From: Oscillospiraceae bacterium
Lineage (GTDB): Bacteria > Bacillota_A > Clostridia > Oscillospirales > Oscillospiraceae
Reading direction: 5' to 3'
Assembly (NCBI GenBank): GCA_017537045.1
Contig: JAFYLN010000110.1
Location: 1 to 7,322 of the forward strand
DNA length: 7,322 bases
In this document: positions 1 to 5,679 of the stretch, one piece after another
Numbering within the stretch: the stretch's first letter is position 1
Layout of the letters: each line of letters starts with the position of its first letter
Position numbers and translations under genes: made by a program
Notes under the pieces: model-generated
Told to the model about the DNA's origin: nothing
What the model saw: only the letters and a program-made list of their open reading frames with translations
Databases searched by the model: none

Positions 1-133
1 AGTTGTGAAATGTTGCACCCATCATAACAAAAATTCAGAGAATTGAAAACTTAAAAAAATAAGTTCAAATATTTCTCAAGGATGTAATGTTTGGCTCTTT
101 TTGGGCCACTAATCTAATGAAAGGAGGAGCTGT
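1..133 (+). promoter_or_regulatory. A+T-rich leader upstream of the first ECF sigma operon
   Basis: This non-coding stretch precedes the ECF operon and shows no convincing end of an upstream gene. It holds an imperfect A+T-rich inverted repeat with core arms AACTTA (48-53) and TAAGTT (60-65). It also holds the block ATGTAA-N7-CTCTTTTTG (82-103), which recurs with identical spacing upstream of the other sigma gene in this window. TTGAAA at 43-48 could be a -35 element, but no good -10 follows at 16-18 bases, so I do not assign a sigma-A promoter. A clean AAGGAGG (121-127) lies 6 bases before the ATG at 134. Confidence 0.45.
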
Positions 134-631
134 ATGAAACAACTGCTGGCAGAACTGTTTGAAAAGTACTATATAGACGTCTATACATACCTTTATAGCC
201 TGTGTCATGATGCTTCCCTTTCGGAGGATCTGGCATCAGATGTTTTTTTGGAGGTGGTAAAGTCCATCTCAACCTTCCGTGGACAATCTGATATCAAAAC
301 CTGGCTCTTTTCGATAGCCCGTCACCGATGGTTTGCATATCTAAAAAAGAAGAACCGGCAGGTACAGACAGAAAGCATCCATGATCTCTACGATACAGCA
401 GAGCTTGGAACAACAGATTCTGTAAATGAAGTTGCAGAACTGATTCAGGAATTGTTATCCGGCGAGTCGGCATTGACCCGGGATGTGGTCCAGATGCGAA
501 TTGATGGCTATTCCTACTACGAGATCGCAACAAAGCATAAAATTTCCGAAAACTCCGCCCGAGTCGTCTACTTCCGAGCAAAATCCAAAATCAGAAAATA
601 CCTTGAAAAGGAGGGATTCCGCTATGAATAA
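134..631 (+). CDS. ECF-type RNA polymerase sigma factor (sigma-70 family)
   Basis: This 165-residue protein should direct RNA polymerase to a small stress or envelope regulon when released from its anti-sigma partner. Region 2 spans about residues 9-73. It includes the acidic SEDLASDVFLEV stretch (about 30-41) typical of the core-binding helix, and DIKTWLFSIARHRWFAYLKKK (about 53-73), the usual -10 recognition segment. Region 4 spans about 110-162, with a helix-turn-helix around SYYEIATKHKISENSARVVYF. There are only two sigma domains joined by a short acidic linker, and the length is normal for an ECF factor. The start is supported by AAGGAGG six bases upstream. The stop overlaps the next gene by 8 bases, and that gene encodes a zinc-binding membrane anti-sigma factor, so the pair forms a standard regulatory switch. 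The regulon and inducing signal cannot be told from sequence. Confidence 0.94.
   Translation: MKQLLAELFEKYYIDVYTYLYSLCHDASLSEDLASDVFLEVVKSISTFRGQSDIKTWLFSIARHRWFAYLKKKNRQVQTESIHDLYDTAELGTTDSVNEVAELIQELLSGESALTRDVVQMRIDGYSYYEIATKHKISENSARVVYFRAKSKIRKYLEKEGFRYE
606..615 (+). promoter_or_regulatory. Ribosome binding site that fixes the anti-sigma start
   Basis: AAAAGGAGGG lies inside the 3' end of the sigma gene, with its AAGGAGG core nine bases before ATG at 624. The same frame is open from an ATG at 483, but that start would add 47 residues overlapping the sigma gene and has no ribosome binding site. The zinc-finger domain begins right after the 624 start. Confidence 0.85.
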
Positions 632-1142
632 GATCAGTTGTGATATGTGTATCGACCTAATGCCGTTGGTTCAGGACGGTGTTGCAAGCGAAGATAGCCG
701 TAATGCTGTTCTGCAGCATCTGCAGGAATGCCCTGACTGCAGGGCACTCTATGAAGGTGAAATCCCGACGCCTTCCAACACCAAAGAGATTCTTGGAAAA
801 GTGACGCGTAGAGCGCAGCTGTTCTCTGCTATGGTCATGATGTTCGGTATCTTCTACGGTCTGATGCTGACTGCCGGCAGTGGTCTGTTCATGAATGTGA
901 TCATCATGCCCATCATCGGTGGAATCGGCTATTACCTGTTCCGCTGGAAAGGTCTCTATATTGTTCCTTCCCTACTCCTGGTGACCCATGTCGTCACGAA
1001 TTATCTGGGGCTTGGTGGAGAGGTACTGGACCCCATGGGATTATTCTTATGGACGGCTATCTATTGTGGCGTAGCTCTGGTGGGCTTTGTGATCGCTGCT
1101 TTACTCCACTTCGCCTTCAAGAAGGAGGATGATGAAAAATGA
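624..1142 (+). CDS. Zinc-finger (ZAS/zf-HC2) membrane anti-sigma factor
   Basis: This 172-residue protein is the likely anti-sigma partner of the preceding ECF factor, holding it at the membrane. The cytosolic N-terminus carries C6-x2-C9 and H32-x3-C36-x2-C39. The HxxxCxxC signature is that of zinc-containing anti-sigma domains, and one of the upstream cysteines probably completes the metal site. About four hydrophobic segments follow, near residues 66-89, 91-106, 110-130 and 139-165, and the tail is short and charged. A multi-helix membrane region without a visible extracellular sensor domain suggests that sensing happens within the membrane or through a partner, possibly the next gene product; this is inference. 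It overlaps the sigma gene by 8 bases and the next gene by 4 (ATGA), so the three genes are translationally coupled. Confidence 0.9.
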   Translation: MNKISCDMCIDLMPLVQDGVASEDSRNAVLQHLQECPDCRALYEGEIPTPSNTKEILGKVTRRAQLFSAMVMMFGIFYGLMLTAGSGLFMNVIIMPIIGGIGYYLFRWKGLYIVPSLLLVTHVVTNYLGLGGEVLDPMGLFLWTAIYCGVALVGFVIAALLHFAFKKEDDEK

Positions 1143-1966
1143 AAAAGAAAGTGCTGAAGATCATCGCTCTGATTATCGCCATTGCGCTGATCGTTACTGT
1201 CTGCTGGTTTGCCAATGCTCTCTGCGGAAATCCTATTTCCAAATGGCTTGCACAAAAAGCGGCCGATAAATATCTGGACGAGCATTACCCGGATACCGAC
1301 TTCTATATCGAGAGGTTGGGATTCAGCTTCAAATTCACTAACTACTATGCTCACGTGCGATCTGAAACCAGTATAGACACCCAATTTACATTGCACATCG
1401 ATATGGTCGGTAATGTATATTTTGATACCTACGATGACGTACTCTCGGGTGCTATTACCGCTCAAAGAGTACATCAGGAATACCGTAATCTGGTCAAGCA
1501 AGCATTTGAAAGTCCTACTTTCGAATGGGATTTTGAGATCCCGGTTGGTCATCTGGAAATCTATCCTCGAGAAGCACTCGAAGATCCTTTGGTTAATGAT
1601 ATCCGTGAATACGCACTTGCCCAGGAAGATCTAATCATTGATCACGTCTATGATCCCCGGGAATTAGGTGAAAAGTGCGGTTACCTGAGTGTATGGGTAG
1701 AGTCTGATACCGTATCTACAGAGTTGGCTGCGGAAATTATTTTACGTATCAGAAATGAGTTTGATAATGCAAACATTCCCTTCCGGGCCATCGATCTGCA
1801 TTTACGGCATCCTATGACTGAAGAAGGCGAACGCGGAGAAGGCTCTATTTGGATTCAGGATTTCCGTTATGAGGATATTTATGAAGAGGATCTTGCGGAC
1901 CGAATCCAGGCAGCCCACGATGCACTGGAAGCCTACTTTGCAGAACAGGATGTAAAAGAGAAATAA
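1139..1966 (+). CDS. YfjL-like membrane-anchored protein, third gene of the ECF operon
   Basis: This 275-residue protein has one N-terminal membrane helix (about residues 5-25) after a lysine-rich start, followed by a soluble part expected outside the membrane. The segment after the helix (GNPISK at 30-35, then KAADKYLDEHYPD) and the following beta-rich stretch with GFSFKFTNYYAHV resemble, from memory, the YfjL-like family of Firmicutes. No biochemical function is known to me. The C-terminal half contains a second alpha/beta region (about 160-230), also seen in that family. The cysteine after the helix is not in a lipobox, so it looks like a signal anchor and not a lipoprotein. AAGGAGG at 1122-1128 and the ATGA overlap with the anti-sigma gene support the start. 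Co-transcription suggests it is a target or accessory sensor of the sigma/anti-sigma pair. Confidence 0.82.
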   Translation: MKKKVLKIIALIIAIALIVTVCWFANALCGNPISKWLAQKAADKYLDEHYPDTDFYIERLGFSFKFTNYYAHVRSETSIDTQFTLHIDMVGNVYFDTYDDVLSGAITAQRVHQEYRNLVKQAFESPTFEWDFEIPVGHLEIYPREALEDPLVNDIREYALAQEDLIIDHVYDPRELGEKCGYLSVWVESDTVSTELAAEIILRIRNEFDNANIPFRAIDLHLRHPMTEEGERGEGSIWIQDFRYEDIYEEDLADRIQAAHDALEAYFAEQDVKEK

Positions 1967-2039
1967 GTTAATGAATTCTTATGTGATTGTTCAAACTCCG
2001 TTTATTATACAGACATAAATAGACGGTATTCTTAATTCA

Positions 2040-2076
2040 AGAAAGACAGCGGAAGCCGTGAGCCGCTGACCTTTCT
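2040..2076 (+). other. Imperfect hairpin downstream of the ECF operon
   Basis: CAGCGG (2047-2052) pairs with CCGCTG (2063-2068) around a 10-base loop. Outer arms AGAAAG (2040-2045) and CTTTCT (2071-2076) extend the stem across a small internal bulge. A pyrimidine-rich stretch with TTTT follows. It could be a weak first terminator or an RNA 3'-end stabiliser; the stronger terminator lies about 30 bases further on. Confidence 0.4.
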
Positions 2077-2106
2077 CCTCTTTTCTACCTCTCTTCTTTC
2101 CAATGG

Positions 2107-2138
2107 AAAACCCGCTGCATTGATGTGCAGCGGGTTTT
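2107..2138. terminator. Bidirectional intrinsic terminator between convergent genes
   Basis: The perfect stem CCCGCTGCA (2111-2119) with TGCAGCGGG (2126-2134) has a 6-base loop. It is flanked by AAAA on the left and TTTT on the right, which makes a U-tract on either strand. It serves the + strand ECF operon ending at 1966 and the - strand CARF-nuclease gene ending at 2170. Confidence 0.9.
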
Positions 2139-2169
2139 CTGTGTCATCCATTATTTTTTGCGTATCTTT

Positions 2170-3360
2170 TCAGGACTCTCCATTCTCGACCTTCATAATC
2201 ACTTTCAGGCGATAGACCAATTTACCGGTTTCCAGCTCGTCCCTGTCAATAACGGCAATTCCAAGCTGTGCGGCTCGATGCCGAGCCGCGGCATTGCAAC
2301 GTCCGGTTGAGACAATAGCAGCCTTCGCTCCCTTTCCGCCGAACCGGTCCCGCAAGATCGCAAGCTCATTGAGAGCTTCCGTCTTAACATCACTAACCTT
2401 GCAGCTGATGAAAAGTGGGACCACGCCTCTGGTGGCCATCACATCGATCTCGTTGATCACACTGGCATGGCCAAGAACTTCATTCCAGCGAACAACGGCG
2501 CTGCTGATAATATCGTTGAAAATACCTGCATCCAGGCAGGCTTTATATACATATAGCTCCAAAACGCTGCCAACATCCCGCAGCCATGCTCGGGTATTGA
2601 CATCCCGGAATCGGAAAGATACTTTCTCTCCGGATATAATTTCGAGATCGTGAAGGAAGTTGATGCGTTGGAAGGCCTGAAGTGCGTCTTCCTTTGCGCT
2701 GATTCGTCCGCCCCGTTCACCTTTAACAGTATAGTTTCCCTGAACATACATGGGAGGAACCTGTCCATATTCAGATGGAGACATCCTCTGCATATAGGTA
2801 ATGATGTTATTCCAATCACGGCGGTACTGCAGGAAGCAGTCAAAGAACGGATCGATATCGTCTAAGTATTCCTTTAGCACCCCATTATCTACCCGACCGG
2901 GGAGCAAGGTTCCGCCAGCCATAAGGAAAAAATCTTTTACGGAATACAAAATATCGCAGGGCATATTCTCTGCAAACTCTGCTCCGGAGATATTGTAGAA
3001 CCGATTCTTTTTCCGGGAGTAAGTGAAAACAGAGATATTGGCCTGTGCCGCAAACAAACCTGCAGCAAAGAGTTCTGCGTCGCTTCCACCCGTTACATCC
3101 AATGCGCAATCGGGATATTTCTTACTGATCGCCAGAAGCTGCCGTAAAATACGGTCCACTTTGTATTGACTCGCTTCTACAAAAATCAATTCGGGATTCC
3201 ACCCACGATGACGGAAAAAGTCAGCGATCTGCTCCTGGCGCTCACGGCTTTGCGCTACTTCTGTTGGACAAAGATAGACAATTCGTTGAGGGCGAAACAT
3301 ATCTGCTGCCAGAACATTTTCTATGGCTCGTTCGTCGTAAAGTTCGATTAATGTATTCAT
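2170..3360 (-). CDS. Card1/Can2-like CARF-nuclease (DUF1887 family), stand-alone
   Basis: This 396-residue protein has an N-terminal Rossmann-type CARF-like domain and a C-terminal PD-(D/E)XK-type nuclease. The CARF part shows beta strand RIVYLCPT (26-33), a helix, LIFVEAS (58-64) and the glycine-rich LDVTGGSDAELFAAG (87-101), the position where CARF proteins contact a cyclic oligoadenylate. A linker region (about 130-240) follows. The nuclease part shows GSVLELYVY with E268, NEIDV with D306, then LFISCK with K321. Card1, Can2 and VC1899 share this order; Card1 and Can2 are activated by cyclic tetra-adenylate to cut nucleic acid. Activity and ligand here are inferred. The ATG at 3360 is preferred over the in-frame ATG at 3462 because the latter lies upstream of the promoter; the ribosome site (AAAGGCAAGG) is weaker than in the neighbours. 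No cas gene or CRISPR array is in view. Confidence 0.88.
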   Translation of the reverse strand: MNTLIELYDERAIENVLAADMFRPQRIVYLCPTEVAQSRERQEQIADFFRHRGWNPELIFVEASQYKVDRILRQLLAISKKYPDCALDVTGGSDAELFAAGLFAAQANISVFTYSRKKNRFYNISGAEFAENMPCDILYSVKDFFLMAGGTLLPGRVDNGVLKEYLDDIDPFFDCFLQYRRDWNNIITYMQRMSPSEYGQVPPMYVQGNYTVKGERGGRISAKEDALQAFQRINFLHDLEIISGEKVSFRFRDVNTRAWLRDVGSVLELYVYKACLDAGIFNDIISSAVVRWNEVLGHASVINEIDVMATRGVVPLFISCKVSDVKTEALNELAILRDRFGGKGAKAAIVSTGRCNAAARHRAAQLGIAVIDRDELETGKLVYRLKVIMKVENGES

Positions 3361-3366
3361 AGAGTG

Positions 3367-3376
3367 CCTTGCCTTT
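3367..3376 (-). promoter_or_regulatory. Non-canonical ribosome binding site of the CARF-nuclease gene
   Basis: On the - strand this reads AAAGGCAAGG, with the second AAGG six bases before the ATG at 3360. It is clearly weaker than the AAGGAGG used by most other genes here, which suggests modest translation, as would suit a potentially toxic nuclease. The latter point is inference. Confidence 0.55.
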
Positions 3377-3414
3377 CTGCGGTGCGTTGGAAAAAGGGTG
3401 TCCGTTACAATTAC

Positions 3415-3443
3415 AGTATACTGCAAAATAATCCGGCACTCAA
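3415..3443 (-). promoter_or_regulatory. Sigma-A-type promoter for the CARF-nuclease gene
   Basis: Read on the - strand, TTGAGT (3443-3438) is followed by a 17-base spacer and TATACT (3420-3415). The expected transcript start lies about 7 bases downstream, leaving a leader of roughly 45-50 bases before the ATG at 3360. It places the in-frame ATG at 3462 outside the transcript. Confidence 0.7.
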
Positions 3444-3477
3444 GGGAAATAAATGGAATCAAAAAGCAATACCAGTA

Positions 3478-3504
3478 AGATCATCATTCAAGCAATGATG
3501 ATCT
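3478..3504. repeat. Perfect 11-bp inverted repeat, candidate operator
   Basis: Arms AGATCATCATT (3478-3488) and AATGATGATCT (3494-3504) flank a 5-base CAAGC centre. There is no T-tract on either side and it is remote from any gene end, so it is unlikely to be a terminator. It sits 34 bases upstream of the nuclease -35 box and about 155 bases before the divergent gene. A dimeric regulator site is the simplest reading, but no regulator gene of obvious fit is in the window. Confidence 0.6.
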
Positions 3505-3660
3505 ACCTACGAAACGAATCTCTCAATACACTTCAATAAGCAGCGGGACCTTCGGTTTCATAATATAGAATGAATCTTTCACAAAACAAAATCCTACATA
3601 GTGCAACCATATAAATGAAAATATCGTGTTAAAATAAGCAAAAACCTAAGGAGGATAAAA

Positions 3661-4143
3661 ATGCACGAATTATTTGAACTGGTATTAAATTTCCGGAAAG
3701 CTCTTGATAACGCTTTTTTGGCAGGCGAATTCACACACGACGAAGTATTTAGGAATTTTCCATATGGATGTTGTGGGGATACTTGTGCTATGCTTGGACA
3801 GTACTTAATTTCACAAGGGATTGTAACGGAATACGTAGTGGGTACATGGTATGGATCAGATTATAGGCACCAAACTCATGTATGGCTCGAAATTGAGAGC
3901 AAGTTAATCATCGATATAACTGGAGATCAATTCAGAGAACAGCCTGAGTTTTACTATTTTCACCACACCGTTTATGTAGGAAATGAAACCTCATTTCATC
4001 TATTATTTGAAGAACGCAAAAAGGGGGCCTGGCTACCTTTTAACAAACTTGGATGTTTTGAACCGCAGCGATTACCACAATTGTATAGTAAAATATCAGA
4101 ATACTTGAAGAAAGATATATGTTTAGAAGCCTCCGTTGAATAA
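3661..4143 (+). CDS. Small transglutaminase-like (Cys-His-Asp) protein
   Basis: This 160-residue protein has no signal peptide or membrane helix, so it is probably cytosolic. It shows the order of a transglutaminase/papain-like core. PYGCCGDTCAMLGQYL (34-49) places a cysteine (C37 or C38) at the start of a helix. After YVVGTWYG comes THVWLEI with H73, then LIIDITGDQF with D85. This C...HxW...D spacing is typical of non-permuted transglutaminase-like hydrolases, many of which are peptidases or amide hydrolases; substrate and reaction here are unknown. I do not recognise the subfamily. AAGGAGG six bases upstream supports the start. Base composition is lower in G+C than in the nuclease gene: hand-counted 60-base lines gave about 33-45% here against about 50-65% there. 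This hints at separate acquisition. It is transcribed alone and divergently from the nuclease gene. Confidence 0.78.
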   Translation: MHELFELVLNFRKALDNAFLAGEFTHDEVFRNFPYGCCGDTCAMLGQYLISQGIVTEYVVGTWYGSDYRHQTHVWLEIESKLIIDITGDQFREQPEFYYFHHTVYVGNETSFHLLFEERKKGAWLPFNKLGCFEPQRLPQLYSKISEYLKKDICLEASVE

Positions 4144-4153
4144 CAGCGGAGGC
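4129..4153. terminator. Hairpin shared by two convergent genes, stop codon in its loop
   Basis: GCCTCCGTTG (4129-4138) pairs with CAGCGGAGGC (4144-4153) with one T-G wobble. The 5-base loop AATAA contains the TAA stop of the transglutaminase-like gene. The convergent DUF4179 gene stops at 4160, only 16 bases away. T-tracts are poor on both sides, so termination may be partial or need other factors. Confidence 0.55.
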
Positions 4154-4159
4154 CTCCAC

Positions 4160-5107
4160 TTAGCTTGATGTATTCAGTTCATAGGTGACACCGCAAATTA
4201 TAATTTCTTTGATATCGTCACGAGGGATTGGAACGTCGAATTCGGCATAGTAGTCTACATCAGCCTTTTTATCGCCCTCTTTCCAGCTACCTCCGCCGCC
4301 GCCATCATTCAGGAGCATTTCGGTTCCATCTGTCATAACAAGCGACATTGTAAAGTCCTTAAACACTCCACCTTCATAGTCAGGGGCAAAGAAAATCAAG
4401 TCCAAATGAATTCCTAATGGAGACAGCATAATCCCCTCTACCTTAAATTGCCTGCCACCATCATCAACGATTTCGAATGGTTTTACCGGTAGTTCTTCTG
4501 TAGAATCAGGATACCGAAGTGTATATTTGATCTCCCAAGTTCCTTCAGCATGAATGACATCATTTTCTCCGTCATCAATGATCAAATCGGTAAATGTTGC
4601 AGTAACAATGCGTCCGATAATTGGATCGTTTCTACGCCATCTTAAATGGAATTGTGCGTTACTCGGATCATCTTCATTGATAATGATTTTCGTGCTGTAC
4701 CCAGATCCCGAGAAACCCCTTGATCTAAAATCAATATTTTCTGGAATTGGCTGGCCATCATCCCGTGAAAGAGTATAAGCAACCATAACGCTATAACGGT
4801 CGCCAATAATGGCATCCATTGTCAACGTGTAGCCATTTACAGAAGCAGATGCACCAATTGGAACACCGATCTTATCTACGATTTCAGTCTGCGCTCCGCC
4901 GAACAGTGGTGCAAGCAGATTGCTAACGGTTCCGTTCGTTGCCTCGGCTGTCAGTGCCATACTGATAATCAAAGCAAAACAAGCAGCAAATGCAGCCCAA
5001 CGGCGGACCTGCAGTTTTGGTTTCCGCGCAACCCGTGCCTCGTTGACATTCTGGATTACTTCATCATCGATTCTGCCAAGAGAATCAAGAATCTGATTCT
5101 TACTCAT
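4160..5107 (-). CDS. DUF4179-type membrane anti-sigma-like protein
   Basis: This 315-residue protein has a cytosolic N-terminus (1-36), one membrane helix (about 37-54, WAAFAACFALIISMALTA) and a large extracytoplasmic beta-rich region. The N-terminal part (ILDSLGRIDDEVIQNV, then a basic stretch before the helix) and the SNLLAPLFGGAQTEIVDKIGVPIGASASVNGYTLTMDAIIGD region match what I know of DUF4179 proteins, which sit next to ECF sigma factors in many Clostridia. A second beta domain follows (about 170-315), with a five-glycine run at 269-273. It has no HxxxCxxC zinc motif, unlike the other anti-sigma here. It overlaps the upstream sigma gene by 4 bases (ATGA), with AAGGAGG (- strand, 5124-5118) ten bases before the start. 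It probably binds the sigma factor inside the cell and senses an envelope cue outside; this role is inferred from family and position. Confidence 0.88.
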   Translation of the reverse strand: MSKNQILDSLGRIDDEVIQNVNEARVARKPKLQVRRWAAFAACFALIISMALTAEATNGTVSNLLAPLFGGAQTEIVDKIGVPIGASASVNGYTLTMDAIIGDRYSVMVAYTLSRDDGQPIPENIDFRSRGFSGSGYSTKIIINEDDPSNAQFHLRWRRNDPIIGRIVTATFTDLIIDDGENDVIHAEGTWEIKYTLRYPDSTEELPVKPFEIVDDGGRQFKVEGIMLSPLGIHLDLIFFAPDYEGGVFKDFTMSLVMTDGTEMLLNDGGGGGSWKEGDKKADVDYYAEFDVPIPRDDIKEIIICGVTYELNTSS

Positions 5108-5664
5108 ACTTCAAAACCCTCCTTTTTGAGATACAGCTTGAGCTTTTGTCTGGTCCGGAACAATAGAATTTTCACCTTACTCTCGGTCATACCGCAGTAC
5201 GAAGCAATATCCTTAAGAGCGTCAAAGTAATAATATCGTCCGACAAATGCTCGCTGTGTCAGCTTCGGAAGTGCGCATACAAAACGGTTGATTGCTTCAT
5301 CCAGAAGTTTCACATCCAGTTCCTGCTCCGGAGTCCTTCCGTCCGAAAAGCTGTCACCCAACTCATCCAGAGAGATGGCATACTCAGATGCATATCGTTT
5401 TTCCCTATGCTTCTTCCGAAAGACATCGATGGAAATCTGCCGGGTGATCTTTCCAAGATAAGTGCCCAGGTTATTGGGCCTGTTTGTGGGCATGGAGTTC
5501 CATGCTGCCAGATATGTATCGTTGACGCATTCCTTACTGTCCTCAAAATCAGCAAGGATATTGTAACTGACTTTGGCCAAATAGGCTCCATACTTCATTT
5601 GAGTCTGGTCTATGGCATCCTCATTCCGATCCCAGTACAGATTGACGATATCCAAATCCTTCAT
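5104..5664 (-). CDS. ECF-type RNA polymerase sigma factor, second module
   Basis: This 186-residue ECF factor has region 2 at about residues 14-88: NEDAIDQTQMKYGAYL, then ECVNDTYLAAWNSMP in place of the usual acidic helix, then LGTYLGKITRQISIDVFRKK. A variable linker (about 88-125) leads to region 4 at about 131-182, with helix-turn-helix residues around DALKDIASYCGMTESKVKIL. The frame is open from an ATG at 5694, but AAGGGAGGT (- strand, 5679-5671) lies seven bases before the ATG at 5664, so the shorter form is chosen. It overlaps the DUF4179 gene by four bases, making a sigma/anti-sigma pair distinct in type from the left-hand module. A possible autoregulated ECF promoter lies upstream. Target genes are unknown. 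Confidence 0.93.
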   Translation of the reverse strand: MKDLDIVNLYWDRNEDAIDQTQMKYGAYLAKVSYNILADFEDSKECVNDTYLAAWNSMPTNRPNNLGTYLGKITRQISIDVFRKKHREKRYASEYAISLDELGDSFSDGRTPEQELDVKLLDEAINRFVCALPKLTQRAFVGRYYYFDALKDIASYCGMTESKVKILLFRTRQKLKLYLKKEGFEV

Positions 5665-5670
5665 AGGCGC

Positions 5671-5679
5671 ACCTCCCTT
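5671..5679 (-). promoter_or_regulatory. Ribosome binding site that fixes the second sigma start
   Basis: The - strand AAGGGAGGT has its GGAGG core seven bases upstream of the ATG at 5664. It lies inside the alternative longer reading from 5694, which has no comparable site, so it argues for the 186-residue product. Confidence 0.8.

Larger units (their letters stand above)
3361..3660. promoter_or_regulatory. Divergent intergenic region between CARF-nuclease and transglutaminase-like genes
   Basis: This A+T-rich 300-base space separates two divergent genes. It contains the leftward nuclease promoter (3415-3443), an 11-bp perfect inverted repeat (3478-3504) and, at the right end, AAGGAGG (3648-3654) six bases before the ATG at 3661. 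I find no convincing -35/-10 pair for the rightward gene: TATAAA at 3610 and TAAAAT at 3630 are possible -10 boxes without good -35 partners. No small open frame with a ribosome site is evident between about 3505 and 3600. Confidence 0.5.

Noticed and set aside
43..72. Sigma-A promoter with TTGAAA at 43-48
   Set aside because: The possible -10 sequences at 16-19 bases (CAAATA, AAATAT) match poorly.
483..623. Longer start at 483 for the anti-sigma protein
   Set aside because: It would overlap the sigma gene by about 150 bases in another frame; the AAGGAGG at 608-614 and the zinc-finger domain both point to 624.
1139..1230. Lipoprotein signal in the YfjL-like protein
   Set aside because: The cysteine at residue 29 is preceded by N-A-L, without the small residue required just before a lipobox cysteine, and follows a plain membrane helix.
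1061..1552. 163-codon open frame on the - strand
   Set aside because: It is antisense to the anti-sigma and YfjL-like genes, has no ribosome site or recognisable domain, and is explained by the real + strand genes.
3361..3462. In-frame upstream ATG at 3462 giving a 430-residue CARF-nuclease
   Set aside because: It lies upstream of the TTGAGT-N17-TATACT promoter, has no ribosome site, and the added residues do not look like part of the CARF fold.
2170..4160. CRISPR array or cas genes next to the CARF-nuclease
   Set aside because: I looked for regularly spaced direct repeats of 25-40 bases and for Cas motifs in both strands and saw none.
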